From Leptobrachium leishanense (lineage: Eukaryota; Chordata; Amphibia; Anura; Megophryidae), in NCBI GenBank assembly GCA_009667805.1, contig CM019064.1, positions 111,140,328 through 111,204,327 of the forward strand: DNA of 64,000 bases, read 5' to 3'. The notes under the pieces were generated by a model. The model made no database searches. It saw nothing but the letters and a program-made list of their open reading frames with translations, and was not told the DNA's origin. Position 1 is the stretch's first letter; each line of letters opens with the position of its first letter. Made by a program: the position numbers and the translations under genes. Positions 1 through 10,868 of this stretch are shown here, piece by piece.

Positions 1-687
1 ATCAGTGAGACCCTTTGATGGGTGGCAGTGAAACCTCTTATAAATCAGTGAGACCCCTTGATGGGTGGCAGCCAGTGAGAACACACGGATTATAACAATT
101 CCCAAATATTTTGTAGAAATTAGTGACCCCAAAAATACTGCGTGGTACTGGCTGTGTGACAAGACACACATCACCTCAATTCACAAATGTTTTAAAGAAA
201 TTAGTGAGCCCCAAAAAAACTTGCTGGCACAGTGACAAGATACACATATCAACTCCCTGATATTTTGTAGAAATGAGACCCCCCCAGACCCCCCAGCATC
301 GTGGCAGACCGGCAGTAACAACACACAACAATCTCCTCTGAAATTTCCTTTGAAATGCGTGCAGAATCGGCGCGTGGAAACGTTATATAGTGTGCTGCGG
401 GACTTAGTTCTGTGAGCCCATGATTGGGCAAAATTTGCCCAATCAGGACTCTGAGTGGTGATTGGCATACTGTTGAACCTGTCTTGCACCAGACCTGTGG
501 TCAGGTGCAAGGCTGTAGACAATTACGAGCTTCAGACCAGTGGGAAAATGCATTGTGGGCCATTGTGATGCATTGTGGACTCGAACATGCGCCAAACACC
601 TGGAAATGTTCGGAGTTCGCGATCTACCCGAACAGGCTAAGTTCGGGCCGAACTCCGAACTGTCCGAACCCGAACCGCTCATCTCTA
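1..687. mobile_element. Right end of a hAT-like DNA transposon
   Basis: The last ~90 bases (about 600-687) are rich in GTTCG/CGAAC words and end in CTCATCTCTA. This is the same terminal architecture as the right end of the 11-kb element that finishes at 16947 (CTCATCCCTA). The following GTCTTGAG (688-695) would be its 8-bp target duplication, but the left end lies outside the window, so this cannot be tested here. No transposase frame is visible. Bases 1-300 are an irregular array of related units containing CAGTGAGACCCC and TTTTGTAGAAATTAGTGA, the first two repeating with a period near 43. The open frames here match nothing I recognise. Confidence 0.6.
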
Positions 688-1557
688 GTCTTGAGGCACT
701 CCTTTAAAATACGTATGTACTCTAAAATAGCAATAAAAAACATTCTGCTACTTACTAAATACACTGTCATGTATGCTTACTTGATATATTTTTGTGATGC
801 TTACTCATTAGCGAATTGCAAAACGTACTTGTCTACAAAGATAATCATAATGAATCAGGCCAACACGAGCCACTGGTGAAAAATAATAGCTTGTGTTGGA
901 ATTTTTAAAATTTGGTCACATGAGGTTTTAAAACCTATTTTACTATGGAATACGTTTCTGTCACCCTGCAATTTGACATCACTAACACATTATTAAGCGT
1001 TTGAGCTCTAACATAGTTCTTCAGACAAAAAGGAGAATGAACATCTAGGGAATGTTAACTTGTAGAAACAATTTCAGTGCAAACATGCACGTATAACATT
1101 TCGTATTGTCTTACATTGTCTCCTACACTATATTAGATTATTTATAACTCTGAAATGTAATATTGTCTTTACTTTAATATTTTAAGTAATTCATATGGTA
1201 GCAATTCAGTCAAAGACAAAGTTTAGTCCCGTTCAGTAAATCTCTTGCATAAATAAACCTAGGAAGACATTTTTCTTTTGGATTGATACCAGATGCATTA
1301 TGATATCCTGTGTTATACTTTTGTATTAAAAGTTTTTAAAAGTTGAATAAACCACTAGTAAAGTTTAGGTTAGCATCAAATACGTGCACTGATATAATAC
1401 CTTTTGATGTCTGATAATATAGCGCTGTTCACCCGATTATTAAAAGAAAATGCACAATATATTATTAGTTTATGTACACAGTGATTTGATATCAGTTGAT
1501 CCTTAACAGTGACTACACAGGTTGATGATAAATAATTTCTAACAATAACAAAGACTA
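688..1557. other. Unannotated AT-rich stretch
   Basis: I see no gene, RNA or repeat boundary here. The DNA is AT-rich, with short open frames only. Confidence 0.5.
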
Positions 1558-2432
1558 TGGGGGTTATTCATAGAACACCGAAATGATGCCGATATTTAGG
1601 TGCTCTGTCGTCCCCCACAATTCCGGGAATCAAGTTTCCCCATCCTGCGGTGAATTTACCATTCACCGCAGGGTCCCTGAAGTGCAGGGAATCGGCTGCC
1701 GAATGCCGCCGCAAACTCGGACATCCACTTCAAACATGCCGGACAACTGCCAAACGCAGCCAACGAGCCGCCAAACACATTGTCGACCAACAGTAAAAAA
1801 AAAAAGCCTACAAGCCGCCGGACAGGTAAGAAAAAAAAAATAATAATATGTTTGAAAGTGTCAAAATTGAAACTCTGTTTGCAAAAAAAATACTGAACAA
1901 AAATGTCTGCATTAACATACAAGGTCCTAAGAATGATAATAAAAAGGCTGTTACAGAAAAAACTAAAAACGCAGTTGAAAAAATAAAAGGAAAAAAAAAT
2001 TGCTTAAAAAAATCTCGAAAAATGCATAAAATATCCCAAATAAAAATCTATAATTAAAGAACTTTTTACTGCAGATTAGAATAAACAGTTTATAGATATT
2101 GAATATAAACGGGAATATTTTTAACATCGAAGCCTATGGGTTTCGCCCTAATAAACCTGCCAAATGAAACCAAGGAACAGCAGGGCATCTCGGCAACTTT
2201 TTACTTTTCGGCAACAGCAGGGCTGTTCGGTGTTCTCTGAATAGATTAACCATTGCTTATCTATGGGGAATTTCACTGCCTTCGAACAGGCACTGTACTT
2301 GCTGGCAGTTCGCCAAAATTTGGCGAACTGCCTGTAATCTGAATAGCCTAATGGCCCCGAAATGGCACCGTATGGGGAAATTCACTGTTCGGTGCCAATT
2401 CGGGGCCAGATTGGCTGTCTATGAATAATCCC
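1558..2432. mobile_element. TA-flanked MITE, GGTTATTC-ended family (copy A)
   Basis: The left end reads TA then GGGGGTTATTCATAGAACACCG. The right end reads CTATGAATAATCCC then TA, so the ends are inverted and each abuts a TA dinucleotide. That is the target used by Tc1/mariner elements. The subterminal regions contain repeated ACCGAA/TTCGGT words, and the two halves fold on each other. A central AT-rich part holds GATAATAAAAAGG and a conserved TTTTACTGCAG...AACATCGAAGCCTATGG block found in the other copies (19.1, 21.0, 31.2 and 41.1 kb). It has no coding capacity, so it is presumably mobilised in trans. Superfamily assignment rests on the TA flank and the CAGGG-like ends only. Confidence 0.65.
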
Positions 2433-4079
2433 TACTGAGTTACAGTTTAAGCTTTGCTTAGGTAAACAAGTCAAATCAATATAAAAGTGTTATAAAAATA
2501 TCTGATAGCAAAGCCAACGACTGGTGATGATGATAAGATTAGTAAGCATTTGCAAAATATAAAATGATTTCATACAAATTCGGTATAGAAGCATGAAATC
2601 AAATACCAAAAGCAGAAACAATGAAAAGTAAACTATTTTAAAATGCTGAATTAAGTTGCGCAAATATTTTAAGGAGAAAGAGAAATGAATATTTTATAGG
2701 AGAGTGATAAATACCAAAATGACTTCCGTTACTTTGCATCATAGAATGGACATCATATTGGTCTTTAAGATCAATGCGGTATCTCATCCTTTCTTTTTAT
2801 TTTTTACAGTTGCTTATATTATAGAACCGTCTGCCTGTTATTAGGATGAAGGGGTAAGGGATTTTATTTTTTATTTAAACTGGGGAGTGAGTGATTTGGG
2901 GCTAAAGGACGCCTAGCCATGATTGTGAGGGGGCTAGCATGTCCATCATCCAGAGTTTGAATATCCACCCCACCCAATCTACATAAGGTCTGGAGGGGGA
3001 GCTACGGCATGTTTCCACCAACATGTTTCAATTGCCTTCACCCATCATATATGTGAAGAAGCAGACACTTTTTATGTTGTTTGTGCAGGAGTATTGCCTC
3101 CGACACAGCGTGCAGGAGCTGCCTTTCGATGCTAGATCAAGTGGAAGCTTCTTGAATGACAAGCCTGCAGGAGGTTCATCACCAGTCCTGTTAATAATGA
3201 GCAAGGGAGATATCCATTCTGTTTGTCCAGTGAGGGGTTAGGTGAATAAGTCACCTAAAGCACTCCAAACAACGTCAAAGTGCACAAAAGGTGGGGCAGG
3301 GGCCAACTACTTCCAAGATGGCAACCTCACAAAACTCCAGAGAAGCCCACCAATTGCTGACTGCCGAACTTCCTGTTGAATAGCAGCCCCATTTATGGGT
3401 CACTGTATTCTCTCTGTTAGGGAGCCGTGGTGGGGTTAGAATTCAACCTAAAAAAGTCTTTAACTTCTTCTTCATGGAGTCCGCTATGCATAGATCCTAC
3501 AAAACATCTCTTTCCACCTCGATGTCCAAGCCCTGCCAGCACCGGAACTTTGGAGTGTCTTTCTAAGCTATCTAAATTCCTGAAAATTTATTTTATAGTG
3601 TTACACTATTGTAGTAAGATGTGGCTATGTTCTTTTTGAGATCTGTAGAAATTGAAGGATCAGTATAATTATATTGTTTCTAGTTAACAAATAAAAAGAC
3701 ACAATTCTGTACACGCACATTGCATGTTTATTCATAAACGTGTTGTTTTCGCCATATGGAATCTCTCATCTAGCATTGCATGATTGCTGGAATACCTGTC
3801 TTATCACATGGTTCATTGCTCATGAGTGTCTTCAATAATGAAGTCTGGTTACCTGGATACCTACCAAACACAAGTGACATCTGGTTGCTGGGATACTTGT
3901 TATACCACAGGTTTATGCTGCCTCTCCTTTTATCTAGTTGCCGGGATACCTAGCAGGTATTGCTGCTAACGTCCATCTTTTATCTCAATTAATTTTTTCA
4001 GTCTTTGCATTAGTCTTATTTTGTATCTTCATCTTATGATATGTATATCTGTTCTTTAAAAATGTAACCTATAATTTGT
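2433..4079. other. Unannotated stretch, possible old repeat at 2880-3640
   Basis: I recognise no gene. The part from about 2880 to 3640 is more GC-rich and contains frames of up to 72 codons, but without family motifs. It may be a decayed repeat or transcript copy. I could not find its ends or a second copy in the window. Confidence 0.4.
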
Positions 4080-4162
4080 ATTATTTATTTATTTATAAAG
4101 TATTTTACCAGGAAGGATACATTGAGATTTCTCTTGTTTTCAAAGTATGTCCTGGGTTACAT
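4080..4162 (-). repeat. LINE 3' end (TTTACCAGGAAGG family), 5'-truncated
   Basis: Read on the minus strand, this ends in an (AAAT)n tail; on the plus strand it shows ATTTATTTATTTATAAAG followed by TATTTTACCAGGAAGGATAC. The same block sits immediately downstream of a reverse-transcriptase C-terminus at 42.6-43.2 kb, which identifies it as a LINE 3' untranslated end. Only about 80 bases are present, as expected for a severely 5'-truncated insertion. Confidence 0.75.
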
Positions 4163-4947
4163 GGGCAGTGCTACTGGGTGCTATTGAGCTCTAATTAATC
4201 ATACAATTATTTGTAGCAGGCTTGGATTTTCCCTCTCTTCAATGGCTTGAGTTTCATTCAACTCTTTTATCTCACCCTCATTTTCATGTTTAGTTTGGCA
4301 TATATGTTTATTTTTATGGGGTTTGCCATGTCTTGATAAAGGTTTTAGACAGATCTGAAACATAAAAAGTGAGTGAGTTAATCCCATAATGGCGATCATT
4401 AGTTGACAAGGATAGGACCTGTCATCGATGGTATACATTGATGTTTGTGACAAGCTTAAGCAATTTGTGGACATATATTGTGAACTAAACTCCCATAATT
4501 TTTTAACAGAGTTTAGGGTTAAAAACCTTGTATAACATCTGCAATGGGTTACCAGTTGCTGAAATCTTGGAAGGGTTAAGGAGTTTTAAGAACCTGTAAA
4601 GGGTTAAAAGATGTTAAAACCTTTAATGTGTAAGCTTCTCTTAACGTCTTCACATGTATGAATTGGAGTGCTCTCCTTGTGGATTGTTATATATTTATAT
4701 ATATTGGAATTACAGGTTACAGCCTCTGGACTGTGTATTCTATTAAATTTTCTGAGGACTACAAGCTTTGCCTTATCTATCTCCTGTCTAAATGGTTCAT
4801 GTTCAATGTAGGTCACGCACATCCTCCTCATACATCTTGAATATTGAAGCTTCCCAGTACTGGTTTATTACTGTTTTTTCCCCGCTCACACAACAATGTT
4901 ATTATGTGAATTTCCATTGAGTGGCTCATCCATTAATCAAAATATGT
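4163..4947. other. Unannotated AT-rich stretch
   Basis: No gene or repeat recognised. The opposing 60-90 codon frames overlap each other and show no motifs. Confidence 0.5.
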
Positions 4948-4951
4948 TTAA

Positions 4952-5378
4952 GGCTAGGGTCAAACGAAAGCATTTTTACACGCGAACGTAAAAAAGTGCG
5001 TCCGAACGCATTGACGTATTTTTTCATGGAATTCGCGAAAACGGTCATACGATGCGCATTTTCGTGCGTGATTTTTTTACGGATCCAAACCAGGAAACTT
5101 TGGGTGTCTGGACGTTATGTTGGCCGGACACGAGCAGGGTCTGACGTCTCCAAATCACACACACACACCGCTAGCGGACGCAGCGCACTCTGTACGTCAG
5201 TACTAGCGGATCTGCGTTCTCGAAAAAATGCGTTCATTTTCCACTTGCGTTGCGCGGCCGGACTTTCGTGCGACCGTACTTCGTATATTGGCCGTCATTG
5301 TCCGTCATTTGCTGCTAGTGCGGCCGTAATTAAGTGCGCCAGAACGCACGTTAAAAGTGCGCTGGTCTGACCCCAGCC
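4952..5378. mobile_element. TTAA-flanked MITE (piggyBac-like target)
   Basis: Bounded on both sides by TTAA (4948-4951 and 5379-5382). The inverted ends are GGCTAGGGTCAAAC on the left and GTCTGACCCCAGCC on the right. The interior is CpG-rich, with many GCGTTCG/CGAACGC words in both orientations, so most of the unit can fold as a long imperfect hairpin. A 149-codon frame crosses it but is a by-product of the palindromic sequence. TTAA targets are typical of piggyBac elements; a Harbinger relation is the main alternative because similar ends occur there. Confidence 0.65.
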
Positions 5379-5633
5379 TTAATGCCCATGATTTGAAAAG
5401 TACATATTTTAATAACATATCTGTAATAATAATAGACATGTTGCTCCATCATATAGTGAAGCTTCTCACAATGAGTGTTTCAAGGTATATTGTAGGGTAT
5501 GAATTTTTCTGCTCCCGATCATGAATTAAAGTTGCTACTCCAATGAATTTGTAAAGATTCCATGTAAGTGATATGATGAGCTATATAAATTGTATATCAA
5601 TTTTCAAATTCCCAAGAATGTTGTGTAAGGTCC

Positions 5634-5641
5634 TTCATAAC
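5634..5641. repeat. 8-bp target-site duplication, left copy (TTCATAAC)
   Basis: TTCATAAC directly precedes the inverted end TAGGGATTAG. The identical octamer follows the other inverted end at 16948-16955. The exact match across 11.3 kb is what defines the insertion limits. Confidence 0.9.
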
Positions 5642-5765
5642 TAGGGATTAGTCGAACACCCGAGTTCGGTTCGCATTCGAACTTGAACAATTTCAAAAGT
5701 TCGAGTTCGAACGCGAACCCGAACCAAACTCAATGCAAGTCAATGGGACTCAAAGTTCGAATTTT
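5642..5765. repeat. Left terminal/subterminal inverted region of the long hAT
   Basis: Begins TAGGGATTAGTCGAACACCC and continues with alternating GTTCG and CGAAC words up to CAAAGTTCGAA. It is partly complementary to 16843-16947. Such subterminal word clusters are where hAT transposases bind in characterised elements; here that role is inferred. Confidence 0.75.
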
Positions 5766-6199
5766 AGAGTGCCCTCCAAGAGGGAATATAAGCAAGATAT
5801 TTGCAATAAAAGGTGTATGGGGGTCTGGGTAGTGCCCTGGGGGACAGGAAACAAGGAAAAAAAGTAAAAAAAAAAACGTTTTTAAAGGAGCAGTGAGTTT
5901 TCCATGAAATAAGGGTTAAAAAAAAAAATCCTTCAAATATCGTGCCTAGGAGGTCCCCATAACCTGCCCGTGAAGTGGCGGAATTGTAGGATGTATAGAA
6001 ACATTTAAAAACAAAAAATGACGTTTCAAATGACGGTAAATGGTCTTCCTTTAATCTATTCATAAACAACTGCAAGGGGCAGCAGCCTGTATGAAAAGAA
6101 AAGACATTTTAGGACACGCAGAACAAGTTTAGTGATTTTTTTTTGGTTAAATTATGGTGAAACTTATGCAGGCTTTGGATGAAAGTAACAATAGGTGCT

Positions 6200-6349
6200 T
6201 TAAAATTGGGCCTTTAGTGTCGGCAACAGTGCCGTCACACCGTAACCCCTCTGTGGTATTGCAGAAGAGTGCAGGGTTGGACCCTGCAGTCAAATATTAA
6301 AATGATATGAATCTGGTACAGGCGTCAGGGCCCCCAAATATTGTATACA
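6200..6349. repeat. Duplicated segment inside the long hAT, also at 8245-8345
   Basis: GTCACACCGTAACCCCTCTG, followed by TGGTATTGCAGAAGAGTGCAG, recurs near 8286-8330 as CACACCGTAAGTAACCCCTC and TGGTATTGTGGAAGAGTGCAG. CCCCCAAATATTGT is also on both sides (about 6332 and 8247). The two copies bracket the foldback element, so they may be an older internal duplication of the host transposon. Confidence 0.5.
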
Positions 6350-6615
6350 ATTTCCTCCAACCGAGGACAAGATTCCCTTTTACTTTAATAATAAAAAAAC
6401 AATTCTTTATTGATATGCATTAAAATAATAATACCACTTATTAGTAATTAGTTCCAATGACAAATAGTGATCTGCCTATAGCAATTCAATAAATTAATTT
6501 CGATACTTGGCTACCTCAGATACCATTTATCTATCGAAATTAATTTATTGAATTGTTATAGGCAGATCACTATTTGTCATTGAAACTAATTACTAATAAG
6601 TGGTATTATTATTTT

Positions 6616-8069
6616 TTTGTATTTAAGATTTTTTTTTTATTTTGAAATGAAAGGGTCACAGACTGACCAGCACAATTGGCCTTGCAGGACCAAATATCAC
6701 AGGTATAAGAATCACAAATTACATAAGGGGGGGGGATCATCACAAAAAAAACCAAAGAAAAACGTCAGATGATCAAAAATAAGGGGGTAGCAATAATAAA
6801 GAGAAAATGCCTCAGAGTAAAGAAAAATAAAGATAAAAAGATAAAAAAAAAAAAAAAGTCTCTGCAATGATGTCCCCAGCCAGGGACATACATATCACAA
6901 AAAGGGCACAAAAATATAATAAGGTGATAAGTCCTCACAAAATATATGCTTATTAAAAAATAAGAAGGGATAACGTCAAAAAGGGTGAAACTGCTTCTGG
7001 GGTAATATTCTGCAATGGCATGGGAGACATCGAGGAGGCGGAATGGCTCCTGGAGAAGTACACTCAGCCAGTGTCACGAAGTGGCATCCTCTGTAAGACA
7101 GGCAGGGTTATGTTGTGCAGGCCAGGCCAGTCAGCAAGAGCACCGTCAAGGACGGGGGCTGAGATCCACAAAGCCAGGAAGCTGACAGAGCGGGTACGGT
7201 GAGCGTCCAGTCCCCAGGCTGACCCAGCAGACGCGCCAGTCGCACCGCGGAACCAAGGCCCACACTGCTTCCCATCAGCGCAAGGCCTATCAGTCCCGGT
7301 CGGCACCCCCAGCACACCCTCCAATGAAGGCTCTGTGTTAGACACCTCTGCGTCCATCTGTGCAGCCTCAGCTGTGCACGTCCCGGACACGCTCCCCCTC
7401 CGACATGCAGACAGCAGGCACAGCCCGAAATCCAAATCTCCTGATTCACCGCTCCGCAAAGACCCATCGCCGTCCAAATCTCCGTCATGTTCGGCGTCCT
7501 CCAATGTCACCTCCTCCTGGCCCTCAGGCTCCCGGTCAACTCTCAGCAACTCCATCAGCCGCCTCCATGGACCGCGGGTAAGTGAACTCTCTTCTTCTCC
7601 CTGTAACTGGACGAGATAGGCCTCAAACCAGGCCTCCATTCCACTGGCGGGCGGGGGACAGTCCAAACTGCGCCGCTCCGGTCGCCAGTCCGGACTCCCC
7701 GCTAAGGGGACATCAGATGCAGCCGGAGGATGGGGGCCCTCCATCCCTGCTATCCGCAACCAACAAACCCCCCGCAGGGGTGCACCTCAGGGGAATAAGG
7801 AGCGAGACGGCCAGGTGGCAAATGGTAGGCCTCAAAATGGCCGACGGCTAATTGGTGTCACCGGGGAGTCTTCACATAAATCTCTGCTGTGCTCCGGCGG
7901 GGAGGGCAATAATGGGCCCCGGAGCAATCCCCATAATGACCAGCCGTGCAGGATTTTTAAAGGTGCACTATCCACAGATAAAAACAAGCTAAAACCCCTA
8001 CAAAACAGGAGAGTCCTCAGAGCTCCATGAAGACACGTCTGTTCTAGTGCAGAGCCGGCCACGCCCCCT
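6616..8069 (-). mobile_element. Non-LTR retroposon, L1-like ends, with 14-bp target duplication
   Basis: The 14-base sequence GGTATTATTATTTT flanks it on both sides (6602-6615 and 8070-8083), which is the signature of target-primed reverse transcription. Read on the minus strand it starts AGGGGGCGTGGCCGG, GC-rich like an L1 5' end, and finishes with an A-rich tail (AAAATAAAAAAAAAA then TCTTAAATACAAA). The minus-strand 5' half (7000-8060) is CpG-rich and the rest AT-rich. At 1.45 kb it is far shorter than a full L1. It may be a 5'-complete, internally deleted L1 or a non-autonomous partner; I cannot tell which. Confidence 0.65.
7064..7744 (-). CDS. Open frame of unknown function inside the retroposon
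   Basis: A 226-codon frame from the first ATG (codon at 7744-7742). It lies in the CpG-rich 5' half of the retroposon and opens about 330 bases from its 5' end. The product is acidic and rich in Gly, Glu, Asp and Ser, without membrane segments or a motif I recognise. An L1 ORF1 would show a coiled coil and RRM-like segments, which I do not see. The frame could be chance in GC-rich DNA, where stop codons are rare. Confidence 0.25.
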   Translation of the reverse strand: MEGPHPPAASDVPLAGSPDWRPERRSLDCPPPASGMEAWFEAYLVQLQGEEESSLTRGPWRRLMELLRVDREPEGQEEVTLEDAEHDGDLDGDGSLRSGESGDLDFGLCLLSACRRGSVSGTCTAEAAQMDAEVSNTEPSLEGVLGVPTGTDRPCADGKQCGPWFRGATGASAGSAWGLDAHRTRSVSFLALWISAPVLDGALADWPGLHNITLPVLQRMPLRDTG

Positions 8070-8611
8070 GGTATTATTATTTTAATGCATATCAATAAAG
8101 AATTGTTTTTTTATTATTAAAGTAATAGGGAATCTTGTCCTCGGTTGGAGGAAAGTGTATCTAATAATAAGGGTGTTTAGTCACCAAATCCCGTGTTGAA
8201 GTTCTCAAATTGCAGCGGGGAAGATTTTTTATCTATCTCTGCATTTTTCCCCCAAATATTGTGCCTTTCATGGCAGCAAGTGCCTTCACACCGTAAGTAA
8301 CCCCTCTGTGGTATTGTGGAAGAGTGCAGTGGTGGAGGTTTTGGTAATGCAGAAGAGATCCCCGATCTATTCAGTTACATCAGCAGCTATAACAAAACCG
8401 GGTCAGCAATGTTTAGGCACTTGTACTGCGCTACCGTATATGGTGAGAATCGGCGCACACCAGTAGCAACAGGAAGCAAACAGAACAGGCAGGGAATACA
8501 CAGAGACAATAGTCAAATGGCAGGCAAAGTAGGCAACAGATCGGGTCCTCAGAACAGGCAGGGTCAGTAACAAGTATACAAACTGATTCGGTAAGCTAGC
8601 GCTGCGGGAAT

Positions 8612-8728
8612 AAAGGCTGAGACACACTGAGCGTGTAGCGGCGCACAGCGTAGCAAAGCAAACATTTTGCAGGCTTGACTTTACTCCGCTCCGCCTCGCA
8701 GCGTGTCTACACTGCATTACGTTTGCTT
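8612..8728. repeat. Short imperfect palindrome, possible MITE remnant
   Basis: GGCTGAGACACACTGAGCG at the left and CGCAGCGTGTCTACACTGC at the right are roughly inverted, with GCGGAGC/GCTCCGC words between. No clear target duplication was found. Confidence 0.3.
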
Positions 8729-9362
8729 CTCACCGCACTGGACAGGAATCCACTAACTAAATGTACACACAAAACCGCTTTATTTTCACAAAGCACATGT
8801 TATATAGGCAAAAAAAAGTTTCTACTGAATAAAATACATCAAAAATTACTGTTAATTTAATAGGAATAGTATAAAAATATAAAAAAAAGTAACCCCTGAT
8901 CATATATATTATATGGACACGGAGCGCTGTGTAAAGAGTAGGGATGCATTGATACCACCAGGGCCGGCGCTAGTGTAAGGCGGCACAGGCGGCCGCCTTA
9001 CTGTCCTGGCTTGCTGTCAGTGTGAGGGGTGGAAAAATTCTGTTTTTAAAATACCGGAAGCGGAGCTATGAATGATCTTCAGACATCAACCAGGGGCCCA
9101 GCCATGCACTCTCAAACCGATGCATTGTGCCTGCCTCAGTCCCACATTCTAAACATGAGCAGGCACACTGCATAATTTGGCACCGCTCCTCACATGACAC
9201 GCATAGCCAGGGCATGCAGCAGCAGAAGCCTGGAGGACAAACCCCAAAGCTTAGGGTGCGGCCCCGCAGCAGAGTCAGCCTGCGTGCTTCCACTGTAGTG
9301 TGAAGGAGGACTGGGTAGAGAGGCCAAGAGAAGATTTTTAAAAGGTTTGAATAAAATGAGGG

Positions 9363-9600
9363 AGGGGAGGGGGTGTGTGTGTGTAATGTTCTGCTCGGAG
9401 GGTGTAATGTTCTGGGGGTGTAATGTTCTGCTCGGGGGGTGAAATGGTTTGCTCGGGGGGTGTAATGGTTTGCTGGGTGTGTGTGTGTGTGTGTGTAATG
9501 TTCTGCTGGGGGTGTGTGTGTAATGTGCTGCTGGGGTGTGTGTAATGTTCTGCTGGGTGTGTGTGTGTGTGTGTGTGTGTAATGTTCTGCTGGGGGGGGG
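9363..9600 (+). repeat. TG-rich minisatellite
   Basis: Irregular units of the type GTAATGTTCTGCTSGGGGGTG, interspersed with (TG)n runs of up to about 11 repeats. Long frames of Thr-His-Pro repeats cross it on the minus strand and are artefacts of the repeat. It belongs to the interior of the second hAT. Confidence 0.8.
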
Positions 9601-9939
9601 TTTGAGTAAACTGATATTGGTACATTACTGTGAGGTTTATTTCTATGGAGCTCTGTCATACGCTCATACACCCCGCACAATACTGTGAGTTTTATTGCTG
9701 TGGAGCTCCGTCATACGCTATATGAAATGAATTTAAGGGGGGAGGGGGTGAAAGTAATTAAAGGGGAAAAATGAATTAAGGGGGAGTGAATTGAATTAGA
9801 GGAAGAGGACCCTGCTGCCAGTGTGCTTCTGGAGATCTGGAGTCAGACAGTGGACCACAGCAACAGAGTGAGAGTGGTAGGTAGCAGGATCACAGGGAAA
9901 CACTGGGAATGGCAGGCAGTTTGAAATATGTGGGTATAT

Positions 9940-10105
9940 TGACACAGCAAGACCAGGGGGCACCACCAGGCCACATTGCAAATTTGTGCAGTGCCTGGTG
10001 CCCCTCCTATGCCACATTGCCAAAGGAGGGGACCACACACTGCAGATTGGCCCTGTGGCACAGGATGGGCACCAGGCACAGCATAGATTGGCAATGCGTG
10101 AGGAC
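9940..10105. repeat. Internal inverted segments of the second hAT
   Basis: GTGCCTGGTGCCCCTCCTATG (9992 onwards) is roughly complementary to the stretch around GATGGGCACCAGGCACAGC near 10063. GCCACATTGC occurs twice. No coding content is evident. Confidence 0.45.
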
Positions 10106-10111
10106 ACCAAA

Positions 10112-10565
10112 TGTGCTGTTACAGTTATATTCATTTTAGATGGGGATTTATACTGTATAGATAGTCCTTATGCTGCCACCCAGTGGTCTTTCTGTATTGT
10201 ACATGCTTTCTCTTTTTCCCTCGCTTTATGATGATGCACTTCCTGTGTGTGTGAAGTTCCACCCTCCTTTTTGAGTAAGAGCTGTAGCATGGTGCAGTTA
10301 ACTAGCAACACATGTCTATTCATCTGCATGTTAAGGACAGCATTATCTTTTGACCGCATAAAACATATCATTCCATCATCTGCTGTATCCTGTGATCTGC
10401 TGTAACCTGATGTACGGAATAAAGCAAGTCGTGGAAAGAAACAGTGTTTTGGTGAGTTCAGCTATCTGATAAGGATTGTCCTCGGTGATTGCATCTACTT
10501 ATACAGGCCAGGCATAGAGGTCTCTGCAAGGGATAAATCGCTATACAACGATCGGAGTCAGAATA
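10112..10565 (+). repeat. 5' long terminal repeat of the BEL/Pao element
   Basis: 454 bases, nearly identical to 15228-15681. It starts TGTGCTGTTACAG and ends GGAGTCAGAATA. The target duplication CCAAA lies just before it (10107-10111) and just after the 3' copy (15682-15686). A plausible polyadenylation signal, AATAAA (GGAATAAAGC, near 10418), lies about 150 bases from its end. The two copies differ at only a few sites (for example TGTGCTG/TGTGCGG), so insertion was fairly recent compared with the rest of the window. Confidence 0.9.
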
Positions 10566-10868
10566 GTCAAAAGATGTGTAGAATCCTACAGACTGCTACT
10601 ATATATGTGTGTGCTTAATCTGCAATCAAGCTCAGTGCCATCGGCCATTTTATGGAAGCACATGTGTGTGTGTTTAATCTGCAATCAAGCTCAGTTCCAT
10701 CGGCCATCTTGGGAAGCACAAGGTCACACAAGCTTACTGCATCTCACTTATAGTGCATCTCACTGAATATTGAAAACGGTTTCTCTCCATTTAACTGTGT
10801 TACCTGCCTGTCTAAGCTGCTGTTCATCTTCTTAAAGAGACAGTACTATTTTTGCAAAAACGTATAAA

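Larger units (their letters stand above)
6350..8160. mobile_element. Foldback/palindromic element interrupted by a retroposon
   Basis: Arm 1 (about 6350-6504) is nearly perfectly complementary to arm 2, around a ~28-base loop at 6505-6532. Arm 2 is split: 6533-6615 matches the inner part of arm 1, and 8084-8160 matches the outer part (for example CCAACCGAGGACAAGATTCC against GGAATCTTGTCCTCGGTTGG). The gap between the two parts is the retroposon at 6616-8069. Without it the unit is about 340 bases, a typical palindromic MITE size. I could not define a target duplication for the palindrome itself. Confidence 0.7.

Noticed and set aside
424..879. 151-codon plus-strand frame
   Set aside because: It runs across the terminal region and right boundary of a hAT-like element; no motif and no plausible gene structure.
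4921..5370. 149-codon plus-strand frame
   Set aside because: It coincides with the palindromic TTAA-flanked MITE, and its residues reflect GCG/CGA words.
9066..9680. 204-codon minus-strand frame with Thr-His-Pro repeats
   Set aside because: It arises from the TG-rich minisatellite inside the second hAT.
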